From assembly GCA_025996815.1 (NCBI GenBank), contig BNTT01000106.1, positions 1-10,547 on the forward strand: a stretch of 10,547 nt of DNA. Reading direction: 5' to 3'. This stretch comes from Bacteroidia bacterium (lineage in GTDB: Bacteria > Bacteroidota > Bacteroidia > Bacteroidales > Azobacteroidaceae). Both the position numbers and the translations under genes were made by a program. The notes beneath the pieces were generated by a model, which saw only the letters and a list, made by a program, of their open reading frames with translations, was not told the origin of the DNA and ran no database searches. Within the stretch, counting starts at the first letter, position 1; each line of letters starts with the position of its first letter. Positions 8,401 through 10,547 of the stretch are shown here, in pieces.

Positions 8401-9387
8401 AGTTGTTGAGCCTGAGATAGAAATTGGTGTTGAAGGAGCGGGATTGACTGTTACATATACTCTCTGTTCCGAACTGCTACCGCAACTGTTATTTGCTTTT
8501 ACTGTAACATAACCATTTTGTGCGTTTGAACTTGGCGTAAGCCACACATCCCAATCAGAACCTGACGAATAATATCCTGTCAACGACCAGCCAGACGGAT
8601 AATCCCAAGTATAACTTGTGGCACCCGATACTTGTGATATATAGTAGTTTTGTTGTCCGCCACCTGCACACACAGTTGTTAAGCCTGAAATAGAACTTGG
8701 TGTTGAAGGCGTAGATAGGGTAGTAAAAGACCTCACTTCACCAGCTTCTATTCCTGCACTATAATCTCCCCAATAAGTCCACTGATAAGTAGTACTTTGG
8801 GATAACCCAGTAACATTTATGAAATCACTATTATCTGATACATAAGTCCAAGAACTGCTACCACTAACTCTGTATCTAACCCCTCGACAGCCATAGCCAC
8901 TTACATTACAGCCACCGCTTAACTGCGCCGAATTACAAGTAACATTACTTGAAGAACCAGTAGAAACAAAAGGATATGAACTTGATACAACAGTAAAATT
9001 ATAACTACTATTGTTTTTTGTATTTATCAATTCTGCTCCTGACGAATTATATACAACTATACAAACTCTGTAAGTGCCTGCAGTATTTATATTAACACCA
9101 CATCTTTCAGAATTTTGACTTGTCGAAGTTATATGTGTCCAACTTGCAAGATTAGTATTCAAATCATTTACATTCCTTAAATATACACCATAATGGTCAA
9201 AAGTGCCATTATAAACAGACGGCTTTAATTCTATATAACCGGTTTTAACAACTTGTGAAGTTATATTGTACCAACATTGGTGGTCAGCATAACTATTACC
9301 AACAGAAAATGAGGCATTGATAGCCATTGCTTTGTTTCCAAATGCAAACAAACATAAAACCGTTGCGAAAATTAAAATCTTTTTCAT
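5401..9387 (-). CDS. Multidomain C10-family (streptopain-like) cysteine protease with T9SS tail
   Basis: The product has 1328 residues. A signal peptide (about 1-22) is followed by an unassigned beta-rich region, an FN3-like domain (about 135-226), three PKD-like units (227-317, 318-408, 409 to about 494) and a further Ig-like segment. Next come a BACON domain (about 577-665) and three InlB-B-like repeats beginning near 669, 747 and 823. The C10 catalytic domain spans about 900-1160: nucleophile Cys941 in PTGCVATAMAQIM, His1089 in GGHAFVCDGY, and Asn1111-Trp1112 in FHFNWGWG. A fourth InlB-B-like repeat (about 1170) and a T9SS sorting tail (about 1257-1328: FPNPAKDE, LDIAGR, LPQGIYLV, KIIKK) close the protein. 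There is no propeptide in this chain; it is encoded by the gene just upstream, which overlaps by ATGA. Likely a cell-surface protease that binds glycans or host or food proteins through its modules. Substrate is unknown. Confidence 0.93.
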   Translation of the reverse strand: MKKILIFATVLCLFAFGNKAMAINASFSVGNSYADHQCWYNITSQVVKTGYIELKPSVYNGTFDHYGVYLRNVNDLNTNLASWTHITSTSQNSERCGVNINTAGTYRVCIVVYNSSGAELINTKNNSSYNFTVVSSSYPFVSTGSSSNVTCNSAQLSGGCNVSGYGCRGVRYRVSGSSSWTYVSDNSDFINVTGLSQSTTYQWTYWGDYSAGIEAGEVRSFTTLSTPSTPSSISGLTTVCAGGGQQNYYISQVSGATSYTWDYPSGWSLTGYYSSGSDWDVWLTPSSNAQNGYVTVKANNSCGSSSEQRVYVTVNPAPSTPISISGSTTVCAGGGQQNYYISQVSGATSYTWDYPSGWSLTGYYSSGSDWDVYLTPSSSAQSGYVTVKANNSCGSSSERSIYVTVNFTPSTPGTILGSTTVCAGGGSQSYSISSVSGATSYTWTLPSGWSGSSTGTSISATPGSSASSGTITVKANNSCGSSSTRSLSVTVNTQSVAPTSISGTSTIVSGNSTTLSVSGGSLGTGATWKWYRGSCDGIAVGTGSNITVSPTSTTTYYVRAEGACNTTSCASKTVVIDDVTLDVSADSYNFTASGGTSSDITIASNQSWTISDDASWLTTSKTNGSGNSTFTMTAQANTSNSSRTAIVTLTGGTSGITTVSVTQDPVPTHTITASAGSGGSISPSGQVQVTSGDNQRFTFAPSSSCYEINQVLVDGAADATAKANGSYTFSNVTAPHTISVSFTQKSYSITASAGTGGSISPSGTANVTCGDSKSYTITPNSGYQISQVLVDGSDVGAVSSYTFPNVTAEHTISASFTQIPPATYTITATASSGGSISPSGDVTVSAGGSETFTAMPNSGKEVDIWKKDGSTVQTGGTSYTVSNVTAYTTIEVTFKDVSLACEVKPLLTTYWAQRAPYNNLVNSKLNQYYPTGSSYNYPTGCVATAMAQIMNYHQHPIQRTRSIPSYKTDNLQISVPAITGTTTYDWANMKNTTNEYTTTTQENAVAELMYECGVAVHMNYEPGGSGAYVLENKTNYTSFAVLPTYFGYDNSIQSKWRGNLNTEWDDLLISDLNAGRPILYIGYEPDGGHAFVCDGYSCNTDAYGRRYFHFNWGWGEASQGNNNNANNGYFVSSALNIHDYAFNGSQGIIYNIKPNSAAYIDPTNADGTRTFAISATAHSGGYIIPDGIAIRYAGENQPVSFAANSGYEINEVLVDGTLDDAAKANGYYIFPNVTTNHTISVTFKASSTGVKEVQAQEKISIFPNPAKDEIFIKSEKPIEKVEILDIAGRVVASTNSTTVDVATLPQGIYLVKILFIDRQSTVQKIIKK
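6870..7380 (-). repeat. Three tandem InlB-B-like repeat modules (about 77-78 codons each)
   Basis: A shared block (CGCTTGGCGAAATGCTGCCA or close variant) recurs at 6870, 7101 and 7335, spacings of 231 and 234 bases. Each unit encodes ITASAGSGGSISPSG, then a QVLVDG turn and NVTAPHTISVSFTQ-like ending. A fourth, more divergent copy follows the catalytic domain near 5700-5880. These are modules of the C10 protease, not mobile DNA. Confidence 0.8.
8164..8709 (-). repeat. 273-bp tandem duplication of a PKD-like module
   Basis: Units 8437-8709 and 8164-8436 are each 273 bases (91 codons) and nearly identical. The block 8294-8385 equals 8567-8658 base for base over 92 positions. A third, diverged unit follows (about 7906-8163, 86-codon spacing). 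Each unit starts PSTP, contains TTVCAGGG and a TSYTWDYPSGW or similar core, and ends VKANNSCGSSS. Confidence 0.92.
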
Positions 9388-9887
9388 TTCTGTTCCTCCT
9401 TTCCGTTATTGTTAGTACCAAGATATTGCGCCCACTGTTGAGAGACTCTCTGTGTAGGCGTAATATCATTATCAATGGCAAATTGAATTTGCCGAGCATA
9501 CTCGCCCAGCCACCATTTCAAATTGTTGGGCATATCGTCGGCAGAAAAACCATTCGTGTCCGAATAACCTAACACCGGGGTAACGCGGTCGTCGCCCGAA
9601 ACAATAACAAAACCCTTGTTATCTTCTCCGCCAAACACATAGAAGTAAACGGTTTCGTCGGCACTTGCAGAACGCAAAGTTGCGTTGGCATCGTCGTCAA
9701 TGTTACTGCTGCTACTTTTGTACAGCAGTTGCAATGTTTTTTGCGTATCATTGGCACTGCGGAGCGTTGCCGATGACTGCAATAAAACTTGATTTGCTAC
9801 TCTGTGAGCCACATTTTCACCTATTGGCTCACCCCAAAGCGGCGATGCAAAGATTGCCGCAGCTAAAAAAAATACTGTTTTTTTCAT
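9384..9887 (-). CDS. Secreted Spi-type propeptide / inhibitor of the C10 protease
   Basis: The 167-residue protein has a signal peptide (MKKTVFFLAAAIFASPLWG) and a single recognisable region at about 76-140. This carries YFYVFGGEDNKGFVIVSGDD, then VLGYSDTNGFSADDMPNNLKWWLGEYARQIQ. This is the Spi / SpeB-propeptide fold, which in C10 zymogens normally sits at the N-terminus of the protease and blocks the active site. Here it is a free protein with no catalytic domain and no T9SS tail, so it probably stays in the periplasm or acts during export. Its stop overlaps the protease start as ATGA, and its last codons contain the Shine-Dalgarno for the protease. Free Spi-like inhibitors next to C10 proteases are known in Bacteroides and Streptococcus. 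Inhibitor versus folding helper is inference. A short imperfect duplication (ATLRSA at 40-45 and 69-74) precedes the domain. Confidence 0.88.
   Translation of the reverse strand: MKKTVFFLAAAIFASPLWGEPIGENVAHRVANQVLLQSSATLRSANDTQKTLQLLYKSSSSNIDDDANATLRSASADETVYFYVFGGEDNKGFVIVSGDDRVTPVLGYSDTNGFSADDMPNNLKWWLGEYARQIQFAIDNDITPTQRVSQQWAQYLGTNNNGKEEQK
9395..9400 (-). promoter_or_regulatory. Perfect Shine-Dalgarno of the C10 protease gene
   Basis: On the minus strand AGGAGG (9400 to 9395) lies seven bases before the ATG at 9387, ideal spacing. It is inside the last codons of the Spi gene (GKEEQK). Bacteroidetes genes usually lack such sites, and none is seen before the other genes here, so it probably matters for coupled expression of the pair. 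Confidence 0.75.
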
Positions 9888-9925
9888 ATCTTTTTAATTT
9901 ACTATTTATTATTTATTAAACGCTG

Positions 9926-9958
9926 CAAAATTAGATAATATTTATATTGGTAATCAAA
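9926..9958 (-). promoter_or_regulatory. Promoter of the Spi-C10 operon
   Basis: Minus-strand TAATTTTG (9933 to 9926) fits TAnnTTTG, with TTTG (9958 to 9955) 21 bases upstream. The start of transcription would be near 9919, about 30 bases before the Spi ATG at 9887. Confidence 0.55.
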
Positions 9959-9997
9959 AAATTAACGGCAGATTTCACCCGAAAACACGGCTAATTT

Positions 9998-10014
9998 TAC
10001 CCGATTTTCGGGTA
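9998..10014. terminator. Small hairpin after the HTH gene
   Basis: TACCCGA, TTT, TCGGGTA form a perfect 7-base stem that begins four bases past the stop of the HTH gene. A second CCCGAAAA at 9978-9985 could pair alternatively. It probably separates the HTH transcript from the protease operon. The T-tract is weak. Confidence 0.5.
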
Positions 10015-10018
10015 TATT

Positions 10019-10255
10019 TTACCTTTTTTCCAAAATTTCTTCAATTTTTCGGGAGTATAAAGCAAAAAAATCTTCCTCTAAAACAATGGAAATCTGATAC
10101 AATAATTCAGAATGAATATGATTGCATCTTAGAAGTTTAGACAAATTACTGCTGTCGCAATAGACTTCTCCGGCAAGCCATGCGATAGTGCGCTTCTTGT
10201 CTGCCAATTTTTGTTTGATTTTTTGCCCAATGTTTATTTCAATATCTGACGTCAT
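10019..10255 (-). CDS. Small helix-turn-helix DNA-binding regulator (78 aa)
   Basis: MTSDIEINIGQKIKQKL opens a compact all-helical protein with a Cro/XRE-like helix-turn-helix. The first helices are DKKRTIAWLAGEVYC, the recognition helix is DSSNLSKLLR, and ELLYQISIVLEEDFFALYS follows. The pattern closely resembles short Bacteroidetes proteins of about 75-80 residues ending FFxLYS plus a charged helix. The frame is open upstream to an ATG at 10393, but those 46 residues cross a hairpin and T-run and look non-coding, so the start at 10255 is preferred. Target genes are unknown. It lies upstream of the Spi-C10 operon on the same strand, but a hairpin and a separate promoter lie between them. Confidence 0.75.
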   Translation of the reverse strand: MTSDIEINIGQKIKQKLADKKRTIAWLAGEVYCDSSNLSKLLRCNHIHSELLYQISIVLEEDFFALYSRKIEEILEKR

Positions 10256-10265
10256 TTGAAAATAT

Positions 10266-10355
10266 AAAAAAAAGTGTGAAACTATTCGTTGATTGCTTAT
10301 TTTCGTTGGTGGCTCTAGAATGCCAAATGTGTTAATAAGCACGAATGGTTCACAC
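10266..10355 (-). terminator. Terminator-like hairpin and T8 just before the HTH start
   Basis: On the minus strand arm 10355-10334 pairs with arm 10301-10274 in three blocks (GTGTGAA, ATTCGT, GCTTATT), separated by a small mismatch and a 5-base bulge. Eight T (10273-10266) follow directly. This is the standard form of an intrinsic terminator. It ends 10 bases before the HTH ATG, so it either ends an upstream small transcript or attenuates the HTH gene. Confidence 0.55.
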
Positions 10356-10423
10356 CTTGCAGCGTGAACTTTCGCATACTTACTCTCACACATTTTGAAA
10401 TTTTCTAGATTTCCAACGAGAGA

Positions 10424-10443
10424 ATAAGAGCGTTAGCTCTTAT
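10424..10443. repeat. Perfect 8-bp hairpin (ATAAGAGC gtta GCTCTTAT)
   Basis: A stem of eight exact pairs closes a 4-base loop. No T-run follows on either strand, so it is more likely part of the RNA structure to its left than a terminator. The rest, 10444-10547, is AT-rich with a small GTGC/GCAC inverted repeat near 10461-10473 and no gene that I can support. Confidence 0.6.
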
Positions 10444-10547
10444 GTATATATTCCATTTTGTGTGCATTACGCACGATTTCTATTTTTTATGTCATATCTA
10501 TAATTTTAAAAATTAATCAGTATTCCTGTTTGGGTAATTTTGATGAT

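Larger units (their letters stand above)
10266..10443 (-). ncRNA. Candidate structured leader or small RNA upstream of the HTH gene
   Basis: In minus-strand order the region contains four elements. First is a perfect hairpin (10443-10424). Second is an arm at 10419-10403 (TCGTTGG, gap, TCTAGAA). Third is the 5' arm of the terminator hairpin. Fourth, in that hairpin's loop at 10320-10303, is TTCTAGA, gap, CCAACGA, which complements the second element. The second/fourth pairing interleaves with the terminator pairing, so the two either form a pseudoknot or exclude each other. Half-sites related to GTGTGAA recur (10274, 10349, 10364, 10385). No known riboswitch core was recognised. No TAnnTTTG box was found upstream within the window, so the promoter is unplaced. 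Confidence 0.35.

Noticed and set aside
8164..8709. CRISPR array, because of near-identical repeats
   Set aside because: The repeat period is 273 bases with no spacers, stays in one coding frame and encodes PKD-like domains.
10256..10393. 46-codon N-terminal extension of the HTH protein
   Set aside because: It lies over the hairpin arms and the T-run, and the HTH protein is complete from the ATG at 10255.
10266..10443. Retron msr-msd or TnpB-guide type RNA
   Set aside because: There is no reverse transcriptase or TnpB gene in the window, and no known core of such RNAs was recognised.

Overview
The window looks like a piece of a Bacteroidetes chromosome, most likely Bacteroidales. The evidence is two secreted proteins with type IX secretion (T9SS) C-terminal sorting domains, SufC and SufD sequences of Bacteroidales type, promoter -7 boxes of the Bacteroidetes form TAnnTTTG, and insertion sequence families common in that phylum. 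These assignments come from reading sequence and recalling families; no search was run.

Layout. Positions 1-1940 are an insertion-sequence graveyard. A broken IS1634-type transposase (minus, 111-1483) has lost an internal block that includes a catalytic Asp. Beside it is a heavily decayed ISAs1-type transposase (minus, 1560 to about 1940), with an internal deletion and two homopolymer frameshifts. Positions 2062-3552 (minus) encode a T9SS-exported protein with an HELAH zinc-protease-like motif. It faces away from a plus-strand pair: sufC (3699-4448), and a very short sufD-like gene (4445-5077) that overlaps it by ATGA. No sufB precedes sufC. The 3' end of the sufD-like gene overlaps, antisense, what looks like the tail of an arginine decarboxylase gene (minus, 5045-5326) that carries a degenerate palindromic repeat.

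A strong two-way hairpin (5341-5378) separates this from a minus-strand two-gene operon. The upstream gene (9384-9887) encodes a secreted protein that is essentially a free Spi/SpeB-type propeptide domain. The downstream gene (5401-9387) encodes a 1328-residue C10 (streptopain-like) cysteine protease with FN3-like, PKD-like, BACON and InlB-B-like repeats and a T9SS tail. The two are coupled by ATGA and a perfect Shine-Dalgarno sequence. The likely logic is that the free propeptide keeps the protease inactive, or helps it fold, until it is anchored at the cell surface.

The right end (10019-10547) holds a small HTH regulator. Its upstream region is full of interleaved inverted repeats, including a terminator-like hairpin ending 10 bases before the start codon, which suggests a structured, attenuator-like leader RNA.

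The points most worth a second look are the split Spi/C10 protease operon, the minimal SufD without SufB, and the structured leader at 10266-10443.
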